A stretch of DNA of 64,000 nucleotides from contig MNCI01015802.1 of NCBI GenBank assembly GCA_015680685.1, positions 418,518 through 482,517 on the forward strand. The letters are read 5' to 3'. Both the position numbers and the translations under genes were made by a program. The stretch comes from Gnetum montanum (Eukaryota > Streptophyta > Gnetopsida > Gnetales > Gnetaceae). A model generated the notes under the pieces. The model was not told the DNA's origin. It saw only the letters and a list, made by a program, of their open reading frames with translations, and did no database searches. Shown piece after piece: positions 35,413 through 46,970 of the stretch; position 1 is the stretch's first letter; every line of letters begins with the position of its first letter.

Positions 35413-36269
35413 TGATGAAGTGCATTTTTTCATTTGCTCCAATGCTAGGTATTCGACGTTGGAGCCTCAATGTCAGGTATTTGACGTTGGAGCCCAAATG
35501 TAATGTTGGGTATCTAGCATCACAGGGTATATGTTGGCCTATAAATATAGCACCTAGGCTCCTAATTTGGCATGAGTTTTTGATAGTTGTTAGTTAGAGT
35601 AGTGAAGCTCTTGTAGTTTATTTTCTCCAAAGTTAGAATATTTTCTTAGTGCTTATAGAAAGAGTCCAAGTGTGTATCGTTCTTTGTTTGAGCATGGATG
35701 TACTTGGGTGTAGCAGTGCGACAAGAATAAAAACGAACTCTTTTGATAATCCTTACAACACTGAGAATATATTAATGTTTTATTTAATGTACTTTACTTT
35801 AGTGCATTTGAATTAAGCAATTACTTTTTAGTTGTTAATGAACACAAGCATGACTACTTCGAGCATACATATAGTACTTGGTAACCCAACAATTCTTAAT
35901 GTTTGGTAGCCTAGAAGCACTATATGTGTTCAAGATGTGTCTGGGAAAGTGGAATAGTTACTTGTGTTAGGCTAGATAGGTAGTAAATGAACTAGATCTC
36001 TAATTACTCTACCTTTTATTCTTGTTATAGGTGATTAAACTTGTAAAACATAAAATAAGAAAAAATTCATGTACCTCAAATACACTTAAACCATACCCTT
36101 AAGCTTCACAAGTGTAGTTAGGAAGACAACAAACATTCTCAATGCTCATTTCACTTCCTAGAAGAACTAGTACACTAGAGAATTATAGGTCCACGAAATT
36201 TGACCGGATCATGCATAAACACCTTAGTGATTTGTATGGTTGGGAGTAGGGGTACATTGCTGCCCATCA
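35413..36269 (+). repeat. 3' LTR of element C
   Basis: 857 bp. U3 keeps a tandem module (gacgttggagcc twice, then a diverged third unit) at about 35450-35520 before TATAAATA at 35540-35547. It ends GCCCATCA (CTCATCA with one change). Confidence 0.9.
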
Positions 36270-36678
36270 CCTTGTTTATAAAAGATTGCACAACCATCCA
36301 TGTTGTGATTTTTACAATATGCTAATCTATATGGCTCAAAAGAAGAACTTCTATAAAATCTTTTTACTTATAAATACTTCTATATCCCATATTTTTCAAA
36401 TTTGGTTCGAATTGAGATAGAAATTCCCATGGAAATACTTCTTGTAAGCATAAGGCATCAGCATCCAAATCTTCTAACTCTACTAAGATGTGTGGATATC
36501 GATGTTCATGCCAATCCAAGGCCCATGATGAACATAGTGGATGTTTTTTCTCACTTACTAAAGATCTTGCAAGCACATTATATGTTGTAACTTTCATTCT
36601 CATTCTTGGATTCTTATCTAGATCATTTCTCTTCAAGAGGATCATACTCCTTGTCGAAATGATATTTTGAGTCTCCAT
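36270..36678 (-). pseudogene. CCR4-type deadenylase pseudogene, N-terminal half
   Basis: Minus strand from ATG 36678. Phrases: KVTTYNVLARSLVSEKK, SSWALDWHEHRYPHILVEL, DLDADALCLQEVFPWEFLSQ, NLKNMGYRSIYK. After a frameshift near 36365: KRFYRSSSFEPYRLAYC and MDGCAIFYK, immediately before the element C junction at 36270. These follow the order of the endonuclease/exonuclease/phosphatase domain in plant CCR4-like deadenylases; the catalytic Asn (TYN) and Glu (LQE) are kept. The frame resumes at 26193 with KFELV. The upstream region (36679-37160) is AT-rich and shows no further exon. Confidence 0.82.
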
Positions 36679-37160
36679 GTTATTTTTTCCCTATGTTTTG
36701 ATTGCAAGATGGATTAATATATCCTTTTCTTGATGGTTGAAGATTGTTCTATTTCTTCAACTAATTTTCCAACTAATACATCAACTCATCTTTAACTAAT
36801 ACATCAATTGATTTATTACTTAATAGTCAATTAATATTGATACAATAATTGATTCTCCAACTAATTTAACTACATTATCTAATTTTATAATTACATCACC
36901 TGATTTTTAGTAATATTTAAGTATATTATGTAATTTTATATGGCCTTTCTATTTCCCTTAAGAACACTAACTCGGGCAGTGTAACTAATGGCATGTCATA
37001 GTGATCTTAAGACTATCTGCAAAGGTTATGCACTAAATCTTAAAGTTGAAAAGGTTAAATTTATAATATCATCAAATTATTAGGTGCCCAAATGATAAAT
37101 ATGACCTTACCATTGAGTTTAGAAGGGTAAAAAATGTTAGGAATGACTATTCAATTAAAA
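36679..37160. other. AT-rich region with short caactaat repeats
   Basis: No gene seen. Contains irregular repeats of ccaactaat/acatcaac at 36757-36870. It lies 5' of the CCR4-like pseudogene on the minus strand. Confidence 0.4.
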
Positions 37161-37467
37161 TGTTAGGCCTATAACCTAGCCAGAAGGGATGGCCAGTCCA
37201 CTTCTTGTCTTGCTTCACCCCACTCCCATGACTTGCCTATATTAGCTTTGCCACTGCATGTTGGCATGATCTCTAATCTTGGGTATAAATTCTTTAGGTC
37301 AAACCCCCAAAGGTTACCTTAAGAGACATGTCCATTATTACACCATGCCCTTTTAGGTCTTAATCACAACTATCCTTTCAGGTCTTCTTAAGATGACAAT
37401 AACACTTGTTATGAAGAGACACCATCTTCATTAGGTAGCAGCAACATTTGGGAATGGGGATGTGACA
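37161..37467 (-). repeat. 307 bp LTR-like repeat, copy 2
   Basis: TGTTAGGCCTATAACC...GGATGTGACA on the plus strand, the same length as copy 1. Flanking TAAAA and TAAAG differ at one base, so this copy could be a solo LTR with its own target duplication. Confidence 0.7.
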
Positions 37468-38572
37468 TAAAGGATAGTCAATTTGGAGTGATAGTAAGCA
37501 TTGACCTTTTGGTATGTCAAAATCTTAAGGAAAATGGAGAACATAGAATGTTGTGGAATGTGATGTTCTGTAGGGCATGTATGAAATCTCAAGATATGAG
37601 ATCTGCAAAGAGATGTTAAAGTAGAGACTACATGGAAAAATGAGAGCATGGAAAAGTACAAGGACTATGAGTTAAACAAATATGCTTTAGGGATTGAGAG
37701 GAGGCCAAATTAACAGCTAGAGCTCAAGTGTTGAGAAGATGTTTTTAAGGAATAGAAGACGTCTTGGCCGAAATGAAGTCTTTCATAGGAAGATGTCTCC
37801 CAAAAATAGAAGATGTCTCCTTTGAAAAAAAGATGTCTCCCTAGAGATGTCCCACTTTAGAAAGAGACGTCTCTCTTGAAGTGAGGTAGATCTCAAGTAG
37901 ACATCCCAACTTCGAAAGAGACGTCTACACTAGCCTTTGCATGAATTTTGAGGTATTTTTGGAAACTTTGATGTTATAAGAAGATATAAAATTCTTGGGA
38001 AAGATGCAAGAATTGTCAACATCAAAGCAATCATTGTCTATTCTATTCTATTGTACTTGTGTACTTCATTTATCATATTACTTTCTTGATTGTAGAACTA
38101 TGCTTTAAAGTACAAGGACCTATAATTTAAGTTACACTCTTTCCTTTTATTTTTTTTTATCTCTTGTTGCCCTACTGGGCTTGATTTTCTTCTTGAGAGA
38201 AGGCATTGTAATTAATATTGTTGGGATCATGTGGGATTGAGTGTTTGTGCAGTGTTAAAACACTCCAGAGTAGAGCTCAATTTTGTAAATGTTGTGGGAT
38301 CCTTGAAACCACATTCTAAGTTTGTCAAGTCCTTACAAGGTTAAGTGGTTTTGTAGTGAAAAAACAATCTAGAGAAAAGCTTAGAGCTTATACAAGTTGT
38401 GGTACCCTTCAAACCACATTCTAGAGAAACAAATTTTGGAGGTGTGCAAGGATTCTACCCTTTGAGTGTGGATGTACCCAAGCTGCAGAGCCACGTAAAA
38501 TTTAGGTGCGGTCTTTGTTGTTGATCAATTTTTATTGGTCAACTTATTCAACCCTCCTTCTATGTTCTTGAT
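37468..38572 (+). other. Copia-like LTR region with palindromic repeat module
   Basis: At 37735-37930 are about seven copies of agatgtctcc/agacgtct, including the perfect palindrome AGAGACGTCTCT at 37863-37874. A TATA-like gatataaaa lies at about 37981. The end near 38490 (gcagagccacgtaaaattt) resembles U5 ends of Copia/SIRE-type LTRs. Boundaries are not determined; solo LTR D follows directly. Confidence 0.4.
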
Positions 38573-39406
38573 TGATGAATTATTATTGTATTAGCCACAA
38601 CGTTGGGTATGCGATGTTAGGGCCTAAATCCAACATTGGATGTCTGACGTCAGGGTATATTCCCTAAGTCTATAAATACAGTGCCTGGGCTCCCATTTTG
38701 AGTAAGTTTTTGGTAATTTTTTTATCATTCTTGGTTAGAGTAGTGAAGCTCTTGTAGTTTAATTCTCTTAGAGTTAGAATAATTTTTGAGTGCCTGCAGA
38801 AAGAGTCCAAAGTATGTACGATTCTCTATTTGAACACTGATGTACCTAAACACAGCAATGTGATGAGAATAAAATGAACTCTTTTGGCAATCCTTGCAGC
38901 ACTGAGAATAGCTTAATATTTTATTTATTGAATTTTACTTTCTTGCTTTTTACTTGAATGTATTTCATTAAGCAATATATTTCTAGCAATTAATGAACAT
39001 GAGCATGATCACTTCGAGCATTCATATAGTACTTGTTAACCTAGCAACACTTAACGTTTGGTAGCCCAGTAGTGCTATATGTGTTCAAGAAAGTGGGGCA
39101 GTTACTTGTGTTAGGCTAACTAGGAAATAGACATTAGTTTCAATATGCTCTACCCTTATTCTTTTTATAGGCGATTACATCCATAAAATACAAAATGATA
39201 AAAATTCATATACCTCAATTACACTCAAACCATATCCTTGGGCCTCACAAGTGTAGTTGGAAAGACAATGGATGTTCTCAATGCCATTTCACTTCCTAGA
39301 GGAACTAGTGTGTAAGATAACTATAGGTCCATAGAATTCAACTAGATCATGCATAATGCCTTAGTGATTCATATAGTTGGGTGTAGGGGTACCTCGCCGC
39401 TCATCA
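38573..39406 (+). repeat. Solo LTR D of the Athila-type family
   Basis: 834 bp, TGATGAA...CTCATCA, no PBS on the right and no PPT on the left. Flanked by TTGAT and TCGAT (one C/T difference). U3 has a gttgggtatgcgatgtt / gacgtc module with the palindrome CTGACGTCAG at 38644-38653, and TATAAATA at 38671-38678. Confidence 0.9.
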
Positions 39407-41092
39407 TCGATCCTCAGTAAGATGTTCATTTTTCAAGTGGAAAATTTAGGTTTGACCTTAGGTGTAACCACTTGAAGAGATTAGACTTTCATTCATCTAA
39501 TGACTCTCCCAGGATGAGCATCAGGCCTCTAGGTGATGATCCTTTTCTTCTATAAGCTCAAGCACCAGTATCACATTTTTTTAATTTTAAGAACTTTTCT
39601 TTTGTTCCTTTGTTTTTTTTCTTAGTAATAGTGGTTTTGGCAATATCTGAGTCCATTTTTGGGTAGTACCAGATGAAAATGGAAAAATTTTCAATTTAGA
39701 TGCAATCCTATTATTTGAGTATGGTTACCAACATTTTTCTTATTTTGAGTCAATGATTTCAAGAAAGATCTATAGAAGGTACAAGCTAAGTTTTAGCAAA
39801 AGCTAAGGTTAGTAGTTGTCGACTAGCATACTTGTGTAAATATGAGTGAAGCCTTTTTAACATTCAAACATAAAAAGAAATAATAAAAATATTTTAAAAT
39901 ATTAAGAATTCCTTAAAGTTTGAGGAGCATAGCATTATTAAAGAAATAAGAATTTGAAGCCACCTTTAACAGTAAAATTTTAAGGTCTTAAAATGGGTAA
40001 TTTGAGTTGTCTTTAAATCTAAGGATGAGGTTGCATCGACACAGTGACTTTGAAAAGCTTGAAAAGAAAGAGTTGTATTTTTGGCACGCACCCTAAACTG
40101 TAAATCAAGTAATGTCAAAATCCACTACTAATTGGTATGTTCTTGAAATATTAAGAGAAAACAACTTATTATATGATATCATTCTTGAAATCCAAATTAA
40201 GGAAATATTTTATGATATCATTATTGAAATCATAGTGATCATAATTAAGTGTTGGATTTAAAAATAAAATTTATTATAAATAAAAAGTTAGAATACAATA
40301 GTAGAGGAGCACTAAAGAAAGGTGAAATTATAAAAAAAATATAAAAGGAATGACCTAATGGTTTTAGGGATGCTTTTTTAGGTTTTCATCTTTACAACTA
40401 ATTTTGAAAAGCCTCTCCTTTAGGGTAGGAACAAGAACAAACCTTGCCTATTTTTGAAGTCACCTATCTAGCTTTCATTTCCTACTAAGGATTGCTTGTA
40501 AACAAAAAAGGTAAAAAAAGATGTATACATGCAAGGCTGTAGTTGAACATGAGTTGTTGAATGATGTCATATTAAGTAGATAAAGGAAGAATTGTAGCTA
40601 GAAAATCTTTGTGATAAAGCATATCATAATGAAATATCCACATTACATAAAGAATAAGGGGACTAAAGCAACTCCAAGTAAAACAAAAATCCTTGAAGTT
40701 GAGAAGTATTACCAAATAAAACTTCCTTTAACCTTGAATTTAAACAAAGTAAATTTGATGTTAAAGTTTATTTTTATGTCATTTGACAACTCTAATTCAT
40801 CCAAGGAACTTGTGTTAGGAACTTAACTTGGTAATTACACAATTTAATCTTTTGTAATAATTCTTATCATTTGAGAATAATTACAAGTATCATAAATTAC
40901 AAATTACAACTTTTGGTTGTTGGACTTACAATGGAGACTGTAGTCATCCCTAGCCAACTATTTAATATAAGAACTTTGTGTATAGCTCAACTATGTTTCT
41001 TCATAGTTTCTTATTTACTATAATAAAGTCTCTTGAGTTATCTTCTCTTCTTATTTAAGAAACTTAACTAGGCTTATGTTTGGCTCAATTTT
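39407..41092. other. Degenerate AT-rich DNA, no gene recognised
   Basis: Short open frames only. No similarity to the retrotransposons in the window that I can see. Confidence 0.45.
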
Positions 41093-43375
41093 GATCTTCT
41101 CTTTCTCTTAAAGAAACTAGATCTTGACTTACTTGACATCTTCACTTCTCTAGTAAAGGATGCTCAGTGACACCTTTGGCTATTTAGTTACGACATTTAT
41201 TGTAGATTATGATTGTCAGTCATTGTAGCTCAGTGTTATACTTTCTTATGATGTTTAATAATTTATTGACTTGAATTTATTCTTCTTCTTCTTCTTCATT
41301 AGTTATCAATCACTTATCTTTTTACTTTAGTATTTCTTGTGACTTCAAAATATTTTTCACTTTATTTACCATATACTTTGTAATCACTTGTTACCACATT
41401 ACATATGTTCTTGAACCCTTTCATAGCTGCATGATGCTCTCCCTTTATTTTGTAAGGAAAGTTGTAACATTTTACTATTAAATGTTATGACCTTACAAAT
41501 TACTTACAACTTAGTACAGGTGTTTACAAATCATTGTTTAAATCTTCTCTTTCTCATTAGGAAATTAGATCCTAACTTACTTCAAAGTCTCAGTTATTTG
41601 GTACCTTCACTTCTATGGCAAATGATTCTCAACGACACCTTTGGCTATTTAGTTATAAAGCTCATCATAGGTTAGAATGATTAATCATTATAACTTAGTG
41701 TTCTACTTTCTTACAATGTTTAACAATTTATTAACTTGAATTTCTTCTTCTTATTCTTCATTGGTTATTAATCATTTATCTTCTTACTTTTCTATTTCGT
41801 ATGACTTACTTACTTCAAAATAATTTTCACTTTATTTCCATATACTTTGCAATCATTATTTACCACATTACACATGTTCTTCAATCCTTTCTTAGTTACA
41901 TTAATGCTTTTACTTTATTTTGTAAGGATATTTGCAATGGTTTACTATTAAATGTTATGACCTTAGGAATTGTTTACAACTTAGTGTAGGCTCTTACGAA
42001 TTACCATTTGGATCTTCTCTTTCTCTTTAGGAAATTGGATCCTAACTTACTTCAAGGTCTCACTTACTTAACACCTTGAGTTCTTTGGCAAAGGATGATC
42101 GATGATACCTTTTGCTATTTAGTTACAAAGCTCATTATAGGCTACGATGGTTAATCATTATAACTCAATGTTCTACTATCTTATGTTGTTCAGCAATTTA
42201 TTAACTTGAATTCCTTCTTCTTCTTCTTCTTCATTAATTATTGATCACTTATATTCTTACTTTGGTATTTATTATGACTTAATTATTTCAAAATACTTTT
42301 CTTTTTATTTATCCTATACTTTGCAATCACTTCTCACTATATTACACACATTCTGTCACTATTTCATAGCCATAATGATGCTTTGTCTTTATTTCATAAG
42401 AATAGTTGCAACAAGTTACTATTAAAAGTTACGACCTTATGAATTGGTTATAACTTATTATAGGTCCTTATGAATCATCATTTGGATCTTCTCTTTCTTT
42501 TTAGAAAACTAGATCATAACTTACTCTAAAGTCTTACTTACTCGACATCTTCACTTCTCTTGTAAAGAATCCTAAACAATACTTTTGACTATTTAGTTAC
42601 AAAGTTCATCATAGTTTAGGATAGTTAATCATTAAAACTTAGTGTTCTACTTTCGTACGATGTTTAATAATTTATTGACTTGAATTTATTCTTCTTTTCT
42701 TTCTTCATAGGTTATTGATCACTTATCTTCTTACTTTGTATTTCTTATAAATTACTTCAAAATATTTTTTACTTTGTATCACTTATTATCACATTACACA
42801 CATTCTTTCATAGTTGCAATGATGCCTTGTTTTTTTATAAGGATAGTTGCAATGGTTTACCATTAAATGTTTTGACCTAAAAAATTTATTACAACTTAGT
42901 AGAGACACTTACGAATCACTATTTGGATCTTCTTTTTTTCTTTAGTTAACTAGATCTTGACTTTAAAGTCTTACATACTTGGCACCTTTACTTCTCTGGT
43001 AAAGCATGCTCAATGAAACCTTTGGCTATTTATTTATGAAATTCATTGTAAGTTACAATGATTAGTCATTATAAATCAATGTTCTACTTTCTTACAATAT
43101 TTGATCATTTATTGATTAGAATTTCTTCTTCTTCATTGATTATCTATCATCTATCTTCTTAAGGTGGTATTTCTTATGACTTACCTAATTCAAAATACTT
43201 TTCATTTTATTTACCATATAATTTATAATCACTTGTTACCACATTACATATGTTCTTTAACCATTTCATAGCTGGAACTCTTTATTTCGTAAGGATAATT
43301 GCAAACTACTAAACATTATGATTTTACAAATTGTTTACAATTTAGTATAGATGCTTATGAATCATCATATAGGGT
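41093..43375 (+). repeat. Tandem array, five units of about 440-475 bp
   Basis: Units start at about 41093, 41538, 42010, 42483 and 42926, each with gatcttctctttctc. Each then has gctatttagttac (41179, 41644, 42115, 42590, 43026), a cttcttcttcttcatt stretch, and attacacatgttctt. The units are clearly diverged from each other. No ORF of note. Satellite-like or a locally expanded repeat. Confidence 0.8.
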
Positions 43376-43969
43376 TAGAAAATAATAATTGAGCATTGTA
43401 GCTTACTTAAGATTTAACACTTTCCTTCAAGAATTGGTTTTGTAAATTCATTTAGCATTTCATCAAGAATTTGATGAGTGTTATTGTTTATGAGTGCATA
43501 CTCAACCTCATAGTGGTCATTCACAAAGTAATATACATACATGTACATAGAATCCGTTCACTCATGAATTTGTAGATAAATATGAAAAATGAATTTAAGG
43601 AATAGATCTAAATGACAATATTTTTTTATTGGAAAATTAGAGATACAAAATGTGTATTGTGTCCCAATACTTTGAATGGCTCGCTCCTCTTCCATTTTGT
43701 TAAGTAGTGATTCTTAATTGTTAGTTGTTGCTCCTACTTCTTCCTTCCTTGAACTCACTAGTTTGTATTGTTGACTAAAATAATAATTTTAACCATTGTT
43801 ATTGTTATTGAATGATGCTTCCACTTTGCTTAATCTCCATTAGTTTATGCTCCTTTAATGGTGGATTTTGCTGAATGCCAATGATAATATATGTAATAGT
43901 AATGTTAGTGGATAATTTATGACTAGTTAATGACAGTATAGACTTAACTTGTATTATTTAAAGCTTCAG

Positions 43970-44290
43970 TGCTTCATTTTCTTGCTTCATCTTCTCAAGT
44001 TCTACCTACAATTGCATCACTTTAATTTATTTATTGATAAATTGCTATCTAAATTCCTATGTAGTTGCCTTAGCTACATGCGTATAGTCCTTGGTGTCTT
44101 TGATATTCATGAGGAAAGTATTATTATTAGTCACAAGTTCTTGATTTATATTATGAAATATCTTAACTTCCTCTTTGATTTTGAAATATTTATCCTTCAA
44201 TTATTTATTTCTTTCTTGGTATTGAAGTTCAACTTTTTTGATGGCATCTTGCATATCCTTAGTTGATTTGCCTAACATTTGTTCAAGCAT
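43970..44290 (-). pseudogene. Coiled-coil ORF fragment
   Basis: Minus strand reads as a Lys/Glu/Gln-rich protein with a few stops: MLEQMLGKSTKDMQDAIKKV, ELQYQERNK, FKIKEEVKIFHNINQELV, ELEKMKQENEALK. The composition resembles the coiled-coil part of the second ORF of B. No domain is recognised. The region 43376-43969 to its left holds nothing I can name. Confidence 0.4.
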
Positions 44291-44688
44291 GACTAATTAA
44301 TGAGTCATGTTTCTATTAACTAAATTTCCATAGGCTTTGTTGTGTTTATGCATAGGTAATAAATGCCTTTACAAATGTATGCATCAACCACATTTATGAT
44401 ACCATTTTAGTCATAGTGTAGCAAAGCTCTTAGAGTTCATTTCTATGCAAGTCAGAATTTCTCACCAAGTTCCTATAGCATGAACCTAAGTTAATTGATT
44501 ATAATGTTATTCGAGTGATTATATTCATTGATGCATTTTCATGAACAAAAATAAGATTGAGATCAATTTACTTTCATTGTATCACTTGACATAGTTCAAG
44601 AAATTTCTTAGTGCACTTAGCATAATATTTATTTTTATGTGTTAATGACTTGGGTGAACATGCATAACCAATTTTGAGTGTAAATGTG

Positions 44689-45543
44689 TGATGAGAGTGG
44701 TTACTCTAGGAGTTATTCTAATTATTAGTGCAGTTGCTCTAATTATTTGAGTAGTTGCTCCCAAGACTATAAATACAGTGCCCAGGTGCACAAGAAAGGA
44801 TGTCTTTTAGCATAAAAGTAGTGAAACTCTTGTAGTCTATTTGAAGTTAGAGTATTTTCCAAGTGCCCGCAGTAGGAGGTCTAAGTATGGATGGATCTTT
44901 ATTCAAGCATTGTGTACTTGAGCACACCTTGTGTACGGCAGCACTTGAGGTCTAAGTGTGGACGGATCTTTATTCGATTCATCCTTGTAGCACTTGAGAT
45001 TTGTTTTCTTACACATTTCTTTTATTTTATTTTCTTATGCATTTATTTTATTTTATTTTATTTTAGCACTTTACATTTATGTTATTAGTGTAGCAATTCA
45101 TTTTGATCAAATCGTTAAATTACACAAGCATGATTGCTTCGGGCATGCGTGTAATGCTTGGTAACCTAGTAACGATTAGCGTTTGGTAATCCCAATAATG
45201 TTGCATTGGTTTAGGATGTGTATGGAAAATGGAAATGGATGCTTGTGTTAGGATTAGTTAGAACATAATTAATGAGTAGTTAAGTTAAATTAGTCACCCA
45301 GTTATCTCTCTCTTTCCCTATTAGCAAAAGACATAAAAACATAAAAGATATAAAAATCATATGCCTCAAGCTTAGTTAACCATACAATCATGACATAAAA
45401 GTAAGTTTGGGAAGACAACGATCAATCAACCGGTCCTTGTTCCATAAGGGTGCATAAGCACTTAGTCCTTGGAATTCGATCGGATCATGCGTGAAATGCT
45501 CGTATTCGTATGGTTGAGCATAGGGGTACCTCGCCGCTCATCA
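44689..45543 (+). repeat. Solo LTR E inside the LTR of F
   Basis: 855 bp, TGATGAG...CTCATCA, flanked by a perfect 5 bp duplication ATGTG (44684-44688 and 45544-45548). U3 module: gttgctctaattatt repeats (44700-44760). TATAAATA at 44768-44775. No internal sequence remains, so the element was lost by LTR recombination. Confidence 0.93.
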
Positions 45544-45963
45544 ATGTGTAACTGTTTAGTAACTGAGTAGTAACATTGCTTAGTAAACCTAGTAGCATGT
45601 CTCTTGGTAATGCTAGTGATGATTACAATAATTCAAGATGTGTACGATAGATTGATTTCAGATACTTATTACCTTTAACTAGATTAGAGTCTTATTTGTT
45701 GCATTTAGGTTAGTTTAGATTAAATTTGAATATTTTAATAATATTTTAAATATGGTCATGACAATATCAACATCATACATCTTAGTAATATTTAACCATA
45801 TGCATTAGGTCATATAAGTGTGATTGAGAAGATAACAACAAGTGATCAACAATCTAGCTATTTAGAAAACCACACTAGCTTAGTTTATGAGATTTGACTG
45901 GGTTGCATGTGAATACTTATGATCTATTTCATTGGATGTAGGGTCTACCCTACTACTCATCAT

Positions 45964-45981
45964 TGGTGTCATTACTAGGGA
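45964..45981 (+). promoter_or_regulatory. Primer-binding site of F (tRNA-Asp)
   Basis: TGGTGTCATTACTAGGGA, one base after the LTR, diverged from the tRNA-Asp complement. Confidence 0.7.
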
Positions 45982-46093
45982 CCAAGTGCTAGTGATTTAG
46001 ATAAAAGCATACAAAGAATATTGTTAGAACCTAAATCATTTATTTTATAAGAAAAATATTATTTTGTTCCAACATACTAAGTAATTGAAAAGA

Positions 46094-46970
46094 TGTCTTT
46101 TTCTTGTAGGGTTGATTGCCCACCTGTTGATGATTATACAAGGGGACATGTTAGAACAATCAAGAATAGGGACTATGTGCCCTAGAAATTTAAAGTTATC
46201 TACCAACATTAGAACTCTTACTATCTTGGTTTCACTTTTATTCTCCACCAAGATGATTAGTTGTGATGGAGGGACTTGGAAGGCAATATTGTGTGTTATC
46301 ACTTGATCACTTGGTTCCATCAATGCTCATGATGATGTTATTAAAAGTGACACTTGAAATATTTATGAATGATTATAACATGATTGATAAGATGCCCAAG
46401 ACCTATTAGTTCATTGAAGCTTAATTGCAAAAGAATCATTTCATGGAGGTGCATCATGAAGTTGCTAAGGAAAAGAGGATTAACATTTCATTAACATTAC
46501 AATGTGAAAAGAAGAAAGTTGATTACTAATTTAGAAAATTACATTACCAAAATCCTCCACCCCTTACTATAGGTAACATGAATAATCCATGATTACATTT
46601 AGTCTTGGCTAGTAACCAAGGAAGATGGAGAATATGACTTAACACAAGGAGGACCTCCAAGCATATGTCTTCCAGTAGGTTAATCAAAGATGACCAAAGA
46701 GCTTATAGAAGGAGAGAAAGTTAACATAACTATCCTAGTTCTTCATTATCCTCATTCTCATTATTGTCAAGCTTTGAGAAGGATGAATGTGATCAAGAAA
46801 GATAGGGTAATGACTGATGATTTGGTAGAGATGTCTAGAGAGACCATCACAAGGAAGGAGGAATAAATGGTAGACAGGACCAAGAAGTAGAACATGAAGT
46901 TCTAAGAAGACATAGTACACATCACAGAAAGGGGCATGGTCATAACAAAGATCATAAGGATAGAGATGAT
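46094..46970 (+). pseudogene. gag: Gag N-terminus of element F, truncated by G
   Basis: Begins MSFSCRVDCPPVDD and keeps GFTFILHQDD and WRDLEGNIV, the N-terminal gag block shared with B, C and G, with stops between. Downstream only short matching stretches remain up to the LTR of G. Confidence 0.7.

Larger units (their letters stand above)
26194..36269 (+). mobile_element. Athila-type LTR retrotransposon C, complete, inserted in a CCR4-like pseudogene
   Basis: LTRs at 26194-26972 and 35413-36269, tRNA-Asp PBS, gag, PR, RT, RNase H, IN, 3' UTR with three hairpin units, and PPT. The flanking bases are GCTTT and CCTTG; read on the other strand these are AAAGC and CAAGG, which match in three of five positions and join the two halves of the CCR4-like frame. 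Unlike B it has no second ORF. All ORFs carry stops. Confidence 0.92.
44298..46970 (+). mobile_element. Remnant of Athila-type element F (5' LTR, PBS, gag start)
   Basis: The LTR begins TAATGAG (44298, a mutated TGATGAG) and ends CTCATCA at 45962. It is interrupted by solo LTR E (44689-45543). Net LTR length is about 800 bp. A PBS and the first ~290 codons of gag follow, cut at 46970 by element G. The remainder of F is not visible to the right of G. Confidence 0.8.

Noticed and set aside
41093-43375. CRISPR-like array
   Set aside because: The repeats are ~460 bp, diverged, without short identical repeats or unique spacers, and the DNA is eukaryotic.
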